From Microbacteriaceae bacterium (lineage in GTDB: Bacteria > Actinomycetota > Actinomycetes > Actinomycetales > Microbacteriaceae): a DNA stretch of 64,000 nucleotides. Made by a program: the position numbers and the translations under genes. The stretch is taken from NCBI GenBank assembly GCA_004297935.1, contig SCRE01000023.1, positions 1 to 64,000 of the forward strand, in the 5' to 3' direction. Below the pieces are notes generated by a model. That model did no database searches and was not told where the DNA came from. It worked only from the letters and a program-made list of their open reading frames with translations. Shown one piece after another: positions 1 through 10,910 of this stretch. Numbering within the stretch: the first letter of the stretch is position 1; every line of letters starts with the position of its first letter.

Positions 1-1
1 C

Positions 2-106
2 CTGGCCAAGCAATGGCGAGGCCTGGCAACCCGATACGACAAACTCGCCATCACCTACCGCGCCGCCGTGACAATCAGCGCAATCCTCACCTGGCTCCGC
101 ATATAG
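2..106 (+). mobile_element. IS5-type transposase, C-terminal tail cut by window edge
   Basis: An open frame enters from the left edge and stops at TAG 104-106. The 34 residues read LAKQWRGLATRYDKL and end AILTWLRI, which matches the usual C-terminal tail of IS5-family DDE transposases (KQWRGLATRYDK followed by an L/I-rich end). The catalytic part would lie left of the window, so I cannot tell whether the element is intact. It opens a 5-kb zone made mostly of IS debris. Confidence 0.7.
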
Positions 107-148
107 GAGACACGCCCTAGCGGGCGCCCATGCGATCGATGGCAGTGA

Positions 149-1201
<1,053 letters not shown>

Positions 1202-1274
1202 TCGGTGGCGCCCGGTGGGGTGATGCGACGCCGTTCCACAGTGCGCCACTTCGCGTAGCTTGCACCAGGCGTTG

Positions 1275-2060
1275 TCAAGTGGTTGTTGCAACGTGGAGGT
1301 ACTGGGCGAGTCGTTGTGCTGGGGTTTGGTAGTCGAGGGTCGGTCGTGGCCGGCGGTTGAGGGTGTCCTGCACCCGACGCAGGTCCCTGGCCGAATGGAC
1401 GGACAGGTCGGTGCTCTTGGCGAACCAGAATCGGAGCAGCCGGTTGAGATTCTCGTTACTGCCGCGCTGCCAGGGCGAGTGCGGGTCGCAGAAGAACAGC
1501 TTGGTATCCAACGCGAGCTGAATACGTTGATACTCGGCCAGCTCAACCCCACGGTCCCAGGTGATCGACCGGCGTAGATGATCGGGCAGGTTCCGCATTT
1601 GAGAAATCATCGCCGTGGCGACTTCATCGGCGGTATGCCGGCCTGGCAGGTGCAACAGAATCACGAATCGGCTGGAGCGTTCCACCAGGGTCCCGATCGC
1701 TGACTTGTTCGCCGTTCCCGTGATCAGGTCGCCGGGCACGGCACGATCGGCTGCGTCGGCGGGCCGGTCACTGATCGTGAATGCGTCGTGATAGATCGCC
1801 CGCCCTCGCCGATCGACGCTCGTGCGCGGCTTCCGTGCGGTGCGTTTCGTCGATAATCTCCGGGCCAGGTCTTGCCGTAAACCGCCGCGAGCCCGCACAT
1901 ACAACGCCTGCAGATCGTCTCGTGACTCACCCGACCAGTCTGGTCTGCCGGGTGCTCTCGGGCGAGCATGTCCGCAATCAGCTTCGGACTCCACCCCTCA
2001 TCCATCCAGGTCGTAACGTGTTCACACAAACCCGGGTTCTGTCTCAGCCTTGATCCACCG
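1275..2060 (-). pseudogene. IS30-family transposase, frameshifted and 5'-truncated
   Basis: Two minus-strand frames together make most of an IS30 transposase. The N-terminal frame gives NPGLCEHVTTWMDEGWSP and VSHETIC; the C-terminal frame resumes at QALYVRARGGLRQDLARRL and runs through the DDE domain to the stop at 1275. Catalytic segments are recognisable: GDLITG, ITWDRG, and the NEN of CDPHSPWQRGSNEN. The break falls near 1905-1912. The normal N-terminal HTH is missing beyond about 2060, where the sequence passes into the leader of the IS1380 copy. I judge it inactive. Programmed frameshifting is not usual for IS30, so this is probably decay. Confidence 0.85.
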
Positions 2061-2168
2061 TCTGGGTGGGGGTTGGTGTGGGTGCCGTTACATGGAAATG
2101 CACTTCTGACGTGGAAAATAGTGGGTTTCTAAAGCCTCTATCACCGCGATCGGAAGAGCATCTCTCAG

Positions 2169-3235
2169 GTGAAAGCATCTCATGGAATCCTGCCCGTCTT
2201 CGATGACCCGAACCTCGTGTCGAACGCGGGCCTGTCACCGGTGCTGGCGCTGGCCGAGAAGGCCGGGCTCAGCGACCTCGTCACCGAGCATCTGGCACCG
2301 TTCGCGCCGTACCGGGAGGTGAAGACCCGCACGATCATCGGCGGGATGCTTGCCGGGGCGGACTCAATCGATGACCTGGACCGGCTGCGGGCGGGATCGA
2401 CGTCCCGGGTGCTGGGTGAGGTGCGTGCCCCGTCGACGATGGGCACGTTCCTGCGGAAGTTCACCCACGGGCACGTCCTACAGCTTGCCGCGGTGAACCG
2501 TCGTCTGCTGGCCGGGCTCACCGAAAGCAGCCCCGGACTGGTCGGCTCCGACGGGCTGGTGCTGGTCGACATGGACGACACGATCCGGGAAGTCCACGGC
2601 TACGAGAAACAGGCCGCCGCGTTCGGGTACTCGAAAGTGTAGGGCCTGAACGCGCTGATCATCACGATTAGCACCCCGACATCGCTGCCGGTGATCGGGG
2701 AGTTCTCCCTGCGCCGCGGGAACGTGCGTTCCGGCGACAACGACAACGCTGGCTGGTGGCCGACCCGGGCACTGACCACCACCGGCACGCTCACGACGGG
2801 ACGGCAAGCGCTGGCCCGTGGCGACGGCGCGTTCTGCACCCACGCCAACGTCGCCGCGGCACGGAAGGCGGGGACGTGGCTCTCGTTCACGATCCCGGCC
2901 TGGCCGACCGTGACCCGCGCGATCGGTCAGATCCCCGACGACGCGTGGGAGCCGATCCGCTACCCGAACGCGATCAAAGACCCCGATACGGGTGCGTTGA
3001 TATCCGACGCCGAGGTCGCCGAGATCGAGTTCACCGCGTTCACCTCTCACCCCAAGGACGAGCAGGTCACCTGCCGGCTCGTGGTGCGCCGGGTCAAACG
3101 CCTGAACGAAAGCACCAGGACCGGGCAGGACACCCTGTTCGACACCTACCGGTACCACGTGTTCATCACCAACAGCACCCTGGACACGGTCGAAGCCGAC
3201 CGCGTCCACCGGCAGCACGCGATCATCGAGAGACG
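2169..3235 (+). pseudogene. IS1380-family transposase with internal stop and lost C-terminus
   Basis: A GTG-initiated frame reads KASHGILPVFDDPNLVSNAG and continues through the first DDE aspartate region (GLVLVDMDDTIREVHGYEKQ). It meets TAG at 2640-2642, right after AAFGYSKV, then continues in the same frame as GLNALIITISTPTSLPVIG to RVHRQHAIIE, all typical of IS1380. Similarity stops at about 3232, so the last part containing the catalytic glutamate region is gone. The sequence then passes directly into a reversed tyrosine-recombinase fragment, so the 3' end was removed by a rearrangement. The in-frame stop alone would also inactivate it. Confidence 0.85.
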
Positions 3236-3492
3236 GTATGGCCAGGACGTGCTGTATCGATGCCGCGTGCTGCCGGTGGCGCAGCGGCGTAACGGAACAG
3301 GGAATGGATCGCCGCCAGACGCGCGTTACGGGTGCGTGCCGTGTTGCCGCGTTCCCGCTCCAGGTGCGTCAGGAACGATCCGATGATGGGCCCATCCAGA
3401 TCGGTGAAGTCGAGCTGGCCGGGTTGTTCCCGGTTCGGGAACAGACGAACCCGATCAGCAACCGGATACTGTCTCGGTAGGCTGCCACGGTC
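3232..3492 (-). pseudogene. Tyrosine recombinase N-terminal fragment with two frameshifts
   Basis: Three minus-strand frames must be joined. The first reads TVAAYRDSIRLLIGFVCSRT, the second LDFTDLDGPIIGSFLTHLER and NARLAAIHSLFRYAA, and the third LRHRQHAASIQHVLAIPSL. Together they are the SAM-like N-terminal core-binding domain of an XerD-type recombinase of the kind carried by IS-like elements. The breaks lie near 3408 and 3283. The catalytic R-H-R-Y domain is absent: it would lie to the left, where IS1380 sequence now sits. The ORF-track call 3223-3660 merges unrelated frames and should not be used. Confidence 0.75.
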
Positions 3493-3586
3493 CGTCACTC
3501 CCAATCGGAACAGTGGCTCACCCGACAACCGAACACTGGCTCCCACCCAGCGCAATATGTAGTCAAGCTGCCTGGTGGTGTGCGTG

Positions 3587-5009
<1,423 letters not shown>

Positions 5010-5025
5010 TCGGTGATTCTCCTCC

Positions 5026-5240
5026 CCCATACCATTTCTCATTCACCCGGTCGGCATCGAAGTGCCGGCCGATCAGGTCCGGCGCCCGCCACCGCCGCTT
5101 GCCTTGTCGGGTCGTGCAACGACGCCGATGCCCCGCACGAGCGACCAAAAGCTGTTCCCGCATCAGTGCCGCAACCGTGTTCACGCTCACCTTCCAGCCG
5201 GCCGCGGCCAGATCCGGCGTGGCTCAATATGTCCTCGCTG
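5026..5240 (-). pseudogene. IS3-family orfB (integrase-core) fragment
   Basis: The minus strand reads AAAGWKVSVNTVAALMREQ, then VARAGHRRRCTTRQGKRRWR, APDLIGRHF and INEKWYG-like sequence (VNEKWYG). This is the segment of IS3 transposase B between the HTH_21 region and the first catalytic aspartate. The first DDE aspartate, which normally follows KWYGDGTE, has been replaced by the upstream region of the DUF2255 pseudogene. Only about 70 codons survive, with a stop upstream in the same frame. It is a dead remnant marking another junction in this IS-rich zone. Confidence 0.7.
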
Positions 5241-5339
5241 GACCGGCTCAGAGACCGTTGAGTACCTCTTGGTCACTGAAACCTCCGTGGTGCACAAACA
5301 ACGGGACATCACCAGGGACCCGGCCTCGTCCCACCACTC

Positions 5340-5840
5340 CTACTCGTCTTCTGAAAACGTTCGCCGAAGCCGCCCCTCGGCAATACTCTTTAGGTTGCCT
5401 GAAGCAACCCTTAGCTCCACTATTTCGCTGTTGCGGCTTCGTTCCCTGATCTCGCGTAAAATATCGCTAATCGTACGACCTCGCACAGCTGTTATGAAGA
5501 TGAAGCCGAATTGTTGCTCATACATCCCCGCAGCTGATACAAGTTCTTCCAGCTCATACGGATCACTCTCATAAATCGTCGCCTGCTCTCCCTTGGATTC
5601 TGCAGACAGTGCTTCTCTATTAGCATCAGCCAGTCTGTCGTGAGCCGCAATGAGTTGGAGCCAATCGTCTGATTCGAACCGCTTCCATTGGTCACGAACC
5701 GATGCAAGCAGTTCGGGTAACCCGCGATAGGGCCTCAAAGCGACGACTCCACTTGCCCAATTGAGGGAAGGGCTGCACTTATACAGCACCTCAAGCGCCT
5801 CTTGTTCCCGCATCTGGTTCCAGTCGCTAAGCGAAATCAT
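5340..5840 (-). CDS. uraD: 2-oxo-4-hydroxy-4-carboxy-5-ureidoimidazoline (OHCU) decarboxylase
   Basis: A 166-residue all-helical enzyme of the uric acid degradation pathway. OHCU decarboxylase converts the unstable product of uricase/HIU hydrolase to S-allantoin. Visible family features are MISLSDWNQMREQEALEVLY, the central AAHDRLAD in place of the usual HP(R/D) helix, and YEQQFGFIFITAVRGRTISD with the ILREI..R end. ATG 5840 is chosen because AAGGAGTGACG sits just upstream and the family N-terminus starts here. The track ORF extends 154 codons further upstream without a stop; that part is listed separately. No uricase, HIU hydrolase or allantoinase is nearby, so it may be an orphan brought in with the less GC-rich block. 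Confidence 0.8.
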   Translation of the reverse strand: MISLSDWNQMREQEALEVLYKCSPSLNWASGVVALRPYRGLPELLASVRDQWKRFESDDWLQLIAAHDRLADANREALSAESKGEQATIYESDPYELEELVSAAGMYEQQFGFIFITAVRGRTISDILREIRERSRNSEIVELRVASGNLKSIAEGRLRRTFSEDE

Positions 5841-6302
5841 TTGATCGTCACTCCTTAATCGAGGGTCTGAAAACGTCCGAGCCAGCCTGCAGCAGCAGCA
5901 AACGAGGCAGCCCCTATCCTGACCGGGAACTATTCGCGCAACACGGCCACCGCTGAATAGGACAACACGGTGAAAGTCATATAAAGGGTTGACGTAACCC
6001 ACGGTGATCTGCCCGACATCCGCGCAGCTATATATACCCTGCAATAGTTCTCTCTGGGCTCTCCACTTAAGCGGAGTAGGCACGACTTCTTGTGGTTGTC
6101 CGTCTGCCTCGTCAGCCACATACTGTGGTGGGATGAGTCTGGTTCCGGCTATATGGACAGCCCAAAGTTCTCTAATGATTGGCCCACACCACACTAGGAG
6201 TCCGATACGCCAACACGGTCTGAGCCGCCATAGGCCAGGACCATCGCGGTACCGGCATGCCACTATTGGATTACCTATTACGCCCTGCACTGCCCGGCAC
6301 AT
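5841..6302 (-). other. Unrecognised open frame in frame with uraD
   Basis: Reading from ATG 6302, 154 codons without a stop run straight into the uraD start in the same frame. Protein-like stretches are CWRIGLLVWCGPIIRELWAV, HIAGTRLIPPQYVADEADG and EVVPTPLKWRAQRELLQGIY. The last part (CLVCCCCRLARTF) looks like leader sequence rather than protein. I do not recognise a family. It could be the C-terminal portion of a lost gene, a true N-terminal extension of UraD, or chance. A functional Shine-Dalgarno before ATG 5840 argues that uraD is translated on its own. Confidence 0.35.
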
Positions 6303-6356
6303 GCTCTACCAGTCCGGACAGCGCACGACCCTGCACCCTAGACGCCGCCGACCCGA

Positions 6357-6794
6357 TCAGTGATAGTCAGGGAGCGTGTCCGGGACTTCTTCCGTGTAAA
6401 TGCGAATTTCCAACCCATCAGGATCCTTAATGTGGGGAATAGTCCATCCCAGATGGCCTTGATAACTGCCCTCGTTCTCAATGCCGAGCGCATTCAGGCG
6501 ATCTACCCATTCAGCCAATTGTGCTCGATCAGCGACACCGAGCGCGACAGGTCCCAGTCCTGGACTCGGCTCTCTCATCGCAGCGGCCGCCTTTGGATCA
6601 ATCATGAGAATTAGTCGCGCTCCTGATGAATGGATCAGGACCATTCCAGTACGTGTGCCATGATCGGTGAATTCCATAAGTTCATCGAAACCGAACACTC
6701 GTGTGTACCATTCGATACTGCGATCGAGATCGTTGACGGGGATACGAATATTGTGTAGTCCGGTCAGAGGTGGTGTAGGTACTGTGTTTACCAT
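6357..6794 (-). CDS. VOC-superfamily (glyoxalase/dioxygenase-like) protein
   Basis: A 145-residue single-domain vicinal-oxygen-chelate protein. Two beta-alpha-beta-beta-beta modules are visible: the first begins LHNIRIPVNDLDRSIEWYTR and the second begins GPVALGVADRAQLAEWVDRL and ends IKDPDGLEIRIYTEE. Probable metal ligands are H in LHNIRI and E in GLEIRI, as in glyoxalase-type members. The substrate cannot be deduced; VOC proteins include lyases, epimerases and resistance proteins. It starts at ATG 6794 with AAGGAATACC upstream. It lies between uraD and the peptide-type ABC importer on the same strand but is separated from both by gaps. Confidence 0.85.
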   Translation of the reverse strand: MVNTVPTPPLTGLHNIRIPVNDLDRSIEWYTRVFGFDELMEFTDHGTRTGMVLIHSSGARLILMIDPKAAAAMREPSPGLGPVALGVADRAQLAEWVDRLNALGIENEGSYQGHLGWTIPHIKDPDGLEIRIYTEEVPDTLPDYH

Positions 6795-7215
6795 TGGTAT
6801 TCCTTATCTGCGATAGATCCGAACAACAACGAACCGCATCATTCTGCTTGTCTTTCGCGCTGCTCAGTGTTACTTGTATTCCTGACTAGTTAGGGTTCAA
6901 TATCGCCGGCGGAGGACGTGCGCCCTCGTAAGGGGAAGGCCGCCCGATGGCACCGAGGCGAAGCAGGTACCAGCTATTCCGTCCCACCACGAGATTGAGG
7001 GCCGGCGAGGCCATATTGACGAGCGCGACTCGCGCGCCCGATAGATGACTCTTCGACTCCTCGCCGGTGGTCAGCATGTCCGTACCAACGCGTAGCAAGC
7101 GCGTAGCGATCTCGGTCTCCGACTCGAGCCATCATCATCTTCGATGTCTGTAATTTGTCACTCCCTTCTACATATTGGACAGAACTATTTCTCGACACGA
7201 CCAAGAACCAGCCGC
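6795..7215. other. Gene-poor gap of about 420 bp
   Basis: Only short ORFs (60-76 codons) occur here on either strand and none matches a family I know. The minus-strand frame at 6886-7098 contains a protein-like run (TGEESKSHLSGARVALVN) that could be a fossil gene end, but I cannot place it. No clear hairpin-plus-T terminator or RNA gene is visible. Confidence 0.5.
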
Positions 7216-7977
7216 CTATCCGCCCGGTAACGCTTCGAGCAGTTCTTGCGTATATTCATCTTTCGGCGCGGAGAAGATCTGATCGGTCGATCCCGTCTCT
7301 ACGACACGGCCGTTGTGAAGCACATAGACGCGCTTGCACAGATACCGGACAACGGCGAGATCATGACTCACAAAGAGAATTGAAAGTCCGAGGCGATCCT
7401 GCAATGTCTTGAGGAGATTGAGGATCTGTGCCTGAACGGATACGTCGAGCGCGGAGGTCGGCTCATCGCAGACCAGAATGTCCGACTTGACCGCCAAGGC
7501 TCGCGCGATCGCCACCCTCTGTTGCTGGCCCCCCGAGAACGAGCCTATGTGGCGCTTCAAGTCACGGGAGTCGAGTCCGACGAGTTCCATGAGCTCAACG
7601 ACACGCCACCTCCGCTCCGACGCTGTCTTGACCAGATGATGGATGGCCAGCCCTTCCCCGATGAGGTCTTCGACCGTCTGGCGCGGGTTCAAGCTTCCCC
7701 TAGGGTCCTGGAAAATCATCTGTACGCGTTGTCGATAGACGGCAAGATCTTTTCGCCTCATGTCACGGATGTCTCTTCCGTCAAGCCGAACACATCCAGA
7801 GTCGGGCTTGTCGAGGCGCATCACGCACCGCAACAAGGTCGTCTTTCCCGAGCCGGATTCTCCGACAAGCCCGACCGCCTCACCGTCGTTCACTTCAAGG
7901 CTGACCTCGTCGAGCGCCTTGTGGGTCGCCCCACCGAGCTTTCGAAATTGACGCGAGACCCCGTCAACTGTCAGCAT
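7216..7977 (-). CDS. Oligopeptide-type ABC transporter ATP-binding protein (DppF/OppF-like)
   Basis: A 253-residue cytoplasmic ATPase powering the importer encoded upstream. Walker A GESGSGKTT, Q-loop FQDPRGSLNP, signature SFSGGQQQRVAIARAL, Walker B ILVCDEPTSALD and the H-loop SHDLAVV are all intact. It lacks the C-terminal oligopeptide extension usual in full-length DppF, ending soon after SAPKDEYTQELLEALPGG. I chose ATG 7977 (MLTVDGVSRQF) with GTGGAGAGCGCC in front rather than the track's GTG 7989. The gene overlaps the end of the dppD-like gene, and the five importer genes form one operon running leftwards from 12,496. Confidence 0.92.
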   Translation of the reverse strand: MLTVDGVSRQFRKLGGATHKALDEVSLEVNDGEAVGLVGESGSGKTTLLRCVMRLDKPDSGCVRLDGRDIRDMRRKDLAVYRQRVQMIFQDPRGSLNPRQTVEDLIGEGLAIHHLVKTASERRWRVVELMELVGLDSRDLKRHIGSFSGGQQQRVAIARALAVKSDILVCDEPTSALDVSVQAQILNLLKTLQDRLGLSILFVSHDLAVVRYLCKRVYVLHNGRVVETGSTDQIFSAPKDEYTQELLEALPGG

Positions 7978-8959
7978 GGCGCTCTCCACTCGTTATCCGA
8001 TCGTGTACGACGTGGCAAGCCACGGTGTGACCTGGTCCAACAGGCAGCAATTCCGGAGGCAGTACCTTGCATTTCTCTACCGCGAGAGGACATCTCGGGA
8101 AGAATGGACAGCCAGTAGGGCGTTCGCTCGGATGCGGAGGCGTGCCCGGAAGCGCAACCAACGGCTCAATCGGGCCGTTCATCCGAGGGCTCGCCCCGAT
8201 AAGGCCCACCGTGTATGGGTGGCACGGTGAACCGAGCATCTCCTGCGTAGACGCCGACTCCACGACGGTCCCCGAGTACATGACCAGGGCCCGATCGGCG
8301 AACGATGACACTACCCCGAGATCATGAGTGATGAAGAGTGTCGCAAGGCCACGCTCCCTGGTGACCTCTTCGAGGATCCGGAGGACCTGCGCTTGGACCC
8401 GAACGTCCAGTGCTGTCGTCGGCTCGTCGGCGATCAGAAGAGACGGATTATTGATCAGCGCCATGGCCAGCACAACTCGCTGCCGCATTCCCCCGGAGAA
8501 CTCATGCGGGTACGCCCGCATTCGGCTCCGCGCATTCGGGATCTGCAATTCTTCGAGGATCTCCAGCACGCGAGCCCTCGCCTCCCGACGCCCTACGCCG
8601 CGAATTCGGAGCGGCTCCGCCACCTGGTAACCGATCGTTTTCAGCGGATCAAGCGCCGTCAGAGGATCTTGAAACACCATGCTGATCTGATCGCCACGCA
8701 GCCCGGCCATCTTCTCTTCCGGTAGCGACAGAATGTCCCTACCGTCAAAATAGATGCTGCCCTGCAGCCGAATCGTGTTATCCAGCCTCATGATGGCGCG
8801 ACCGGTAACGGACTTGCCAGAGCCCGATTCGCCCACCAGGGCGACCCGTTCGCCGCGATTCAGACTAAAGCTCACGTCGGTGAGGATCTCGATCCTGCGC
8901 CCTTCCGAGCCCATAACCTCCGCACGCAGCCGGTCAACAACGAGAAGCGGAGAATTCAC
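7964..8959 (-). CDS. Oligopeptide-type ABC transporter ATP-binding protein (DppD/OppD-like)
   Basis: A 331-residue ATPase subunit. Motifs are Walker A GESGSGKS, Q-loop FQDPLTALDP, signature EFSGGMRQRVVLAMAL, Walker B LLIADEPTTALD and the C-terminal oligo_HPY cysteine cluster GCPFFPRCPLAVEKC, which in DppD/OppD can bind an Fe-S or metal centre. The track ORF begins at 9604, but its first 215 codons are antisense noise over the permease gene. GTG 8959, preceded by CTGGAGGACAAA, gives a normal N-terminus (NSPLLVVDRLRAEV). The start overlaps the stop of the upstream permease by four bases (GTGA), suggesting translational coupling. Confidence 0.93.
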   Translation of the reverse strand: MNSPLLVVDRLRAEVMGSEGRRIEILTDVSFSLNRGERVALVGESGSGKSVTGRAIMRLDNTIRLQGSIYFDGRDILSLPEEKMAGLRGDQISMVFQDPLTALDPLKTIGYQVAEPLRIRGVGRREARARVLEILEELQIPNARSRMRAYPHEFSGGMRQRVVLAMALINNPSLLIADEPTTALDVRVQAQVLRILEEVTRERGLATLFITHDLGVVSSFADRALVMYSGTVVESASTQEMLGSPCHPYTVGLIGASPRMNGPIEPLVALPGTPPHPSERPTGCPFFPRCPLAVEKCKVLPPELLPVGPGHTVACHVVHDRITSGERHADS

Positions 8960-9858
8960 TTTGTCCTCCAGATATGATCGGCGAACTCGGGGTTGATCCT
9001 GAGGTGCAGGAAATCTCCAAAGAATGCGAATGCTGCCGACGTCAGCGCAATGGCGAGCCCGGGGAAGAACACCACCCACCACGCCGTCGCGAAAAGGCCA
9101 GCTCCACTGCTCACCATCGCGCCCCACTCGGCCGAGGGCGGCTGAGCCCCTGCACCGATGAACGAGAGCCCGCCGATTGCCACGATCGTCGTCCCCAGAT
9201 CGCCTGCCCATTTCACCCAGAGAACAGGCAGGGCATTGGGAAGGACGTGCCCAAATATGACACGGAGCCTCGATGCGCCGAGGACTGTCGCACCATCCAC
9301 GAATCCCAGAGTCTTCGTCTCGGCGATGATCCCGGAGAGGATCCGTGCAGTCATCGGCCAACCCGTCACGATCAGCGCGATGACCGCCGTCTCGATGCTG
9401 GCGCCAAGCGACGCCGCGATTCCGAGCGCGATGACGAGTCCTGGGACTGATAAGCCGACATCGATGAATCGTAGAAACGGTTCCCTGATCCATCGCGGTC
9501 CCGTGGTCGACATTATTCCGAACGCAACGCCTATGGCGGCATAGCCGGCCACGACGACGAGTGCGGCAGGAATGGTCGTGCGGGAACCTGCTATGAGGCG
9601 CCATAAGACATCACGCCCTTGTTCGTCGGTTCCGAACCAATGCGTGGGGCTGGGTGCCTCGAGCGAGTCCTGTATATGACTGATGTAGACATTGGGCGCG
9701 AACATCGGACCTACAACGACCATCAGAAGAATTGCCGCGATCGCCATGATCGTCACGACATCCAACAGCGGCGACTCAGACGAGGGCCTGAACCACTTAG
9801 TAGCCTTTCGGAGTCCGATCGAGATCGAAGGAACGACTCCGGGCGATAATCTAGTCAC
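8956..9858 (-). CDS. Oligopeptide-type ABC transporter permease (DppC/OppC-like)
   Basis: A 300-residue inner-membrane permease with about six transmembrane segments. The DppC hallmark HWFGTDEQGRDVLWRLIAGS follows the first membrane helix, and the ATPase-contacting EAA loop lies around GFVDGATVLGASRLRVIFGH. GTG 9858 begins two bases after the TGA of the upstream permease, and the resulting N-terminus (TRLSPGVVPSISIGLRKATK) is plausible. The 142 extra residues in the track ORF are arginine-rich antisense. It pairs with the DppB-like permease at 9861-10910. Confidence 0.9.
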   Translation of the reverse strand: MTRLSPGVVPSISIGLRKATKWFRPSSESPLLDVVTIMAIAAILLMVVVGPMFAPNVYISHIQDSLEAPSPTHWFGTDEQGRDVLWRLIAGSRTTIPAALVVVAGYAAIGVAFGIMSTTGPRWIREPFLRFIDVGLSVPGLVIALGIAASLGASIETAVIALIVTGWPMTARILSGIIAETKTLGFVDGATVLGASRLRVIFGHVLPNALPVLWVKWAGDLGTTIVAIGGLSFIGAGAQPPSAEWGAMVSSGAGLFATAWWVVFFPGLAIALTSAAFAFFGDFLHLRINPEFADHIWRTK

Positions 9859-9860
9859 AG

Positions 9861-10910
9861 TCAACTGCCAAACTCCACAGATCGTAGGCGAGGATCCCTG
9901 ACCACCTGCGCAATGTCCACGACATAGTTGGCCAGCACGACGATCAGACCGATCACGAGAACCCCTCCGAGCAGCGAGGGAATGTCCTTGTTCGCAACGG
10001 CGGTCAATAAGTATGAACCTATTCCCGGCCGATTGAAGATCGACTCGACCAACACTGCACCAGCGAACAAGGCACCAAACTCCACTCCGATTATGCTTAT
10101 GGCTGGCGTGAGAACTTGCGGCAGGACGTGATGCGTCACGAGCCGCCCCTTTTGCACACCGACAGCCCGCGCGACGGTGATATGGAGACGAGTGTCGACG
10201 CTGAGCATCTCCGCGCGGAGCACCCGGAACAGCTGGCCGCTGTAAGGAAGCGCGAGCGCAAACGCGGGAAGAATCAAGTGCCACACGCTATTTCCCACCG
10301 CGATGACATTGCCCGACAGCAAGGCGTCGAGAGTGCTGGCCCCCGTGATCTCGGGGACGCTCACCCCGAGTGAGACGTTGCCGGAGATCGGGAATATACC
10401 CAACTCCGAGGCCAGCACTTGTTGAAGCACCAACGCGAGCCAGAAAGAGGGTATCCCGGCCGCGACGATGACGAGCACTCGTCGTATGGTCTCTCCTGAA
10501 CGTGAGTGCCTGAGTGTCGACCATGCGGCGAGCGGGAAGGCTATCAAGATGACGATCAATGTGGCGGTGATCACCAGTTCTGCCGTCGACGGGATCACGG
10601 CCATGACCGAACTCAGCACGGGAGCGTGATTCATCTCTGAGGCACCCAAGTCACCGTGAGCAAGGCGACCGATGTAGTTCAGATATTGTTGAAAGACCGA
10701 GCCGGTCAGTCCCAGCCTGCGACGCACCTCCTCCACCTGCGTGAGAGAGGCCGTGGGCCCGGCGACGACGCGTGCCTCGTCGCCGGGAACCAACTTCGAG
10801 AGTATGAAGACCACGGTCACGATCACGAATATCGTGAGCACCGCGCTGGCAAGCTTTTCTAACCCATAGGTCAGCACTCTCCTCAACTGGAACATCTGAT
10901 CAACTCGCAC
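9861..10910 (-). CDS. Oligopeptide-type ABC transporter permease (DppB/OppB-like)
   Basis: A 349-residue membrane permease. It has the DppB layout: an N-terminal helix (LASAVLTIFVIVTVVFILS), a periplasmic loop with PGDEARVVAGPTAS and RLGLTGSVFQQYLNYIGRLA, then five more helices with the EAA-like motif TVARAVGVQKGRLVTHHVLP. The start is GTG 10910, overlapping the TAG of the substrate-binding protein gene; ATG 10895 is an in-frame alternative without a good ribosome-binding site. It forms the heterodimeric channel with the downstream DppC-like permease. Confidence 0.92.
   Translation of the reverse strand: MRVDQMFQLRRVLTYGLEKLASAVLTIFVIVTVVFILSKLVPGDEARVVAGPTASLTQVEEVRRRLGLTGSVFQQYLNYIGRLAHGDLGASEMNHAPVLSSVMAVIPSTAELVITATLIVILIAFPLAAWSTLRHSRSGETIRRVLVIVAAGIPSFWLALVLQQVLASELGIFPISGNVSLGVSVPEITGASTLDALLSGNVIAVGNSVWHLILPAFALALPYSGQLFRVLRAEMLSVDTRLHITVARAVGVQKGRLVTHHVLPQVLTPAISIIGVEFGALFAGAVLVESIFNRPGIGSYLLTAVANKDIPSLLGGVLVIGLIVVLANYVVDIAQVVRDPRLRSVEFGS

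Noticed and set aside
7155-7412. Small plus-strand ORF at the left end of the peptide ABC operon
   Set aside because: It is mostly antisense to the ATPase gene and shows no domain.
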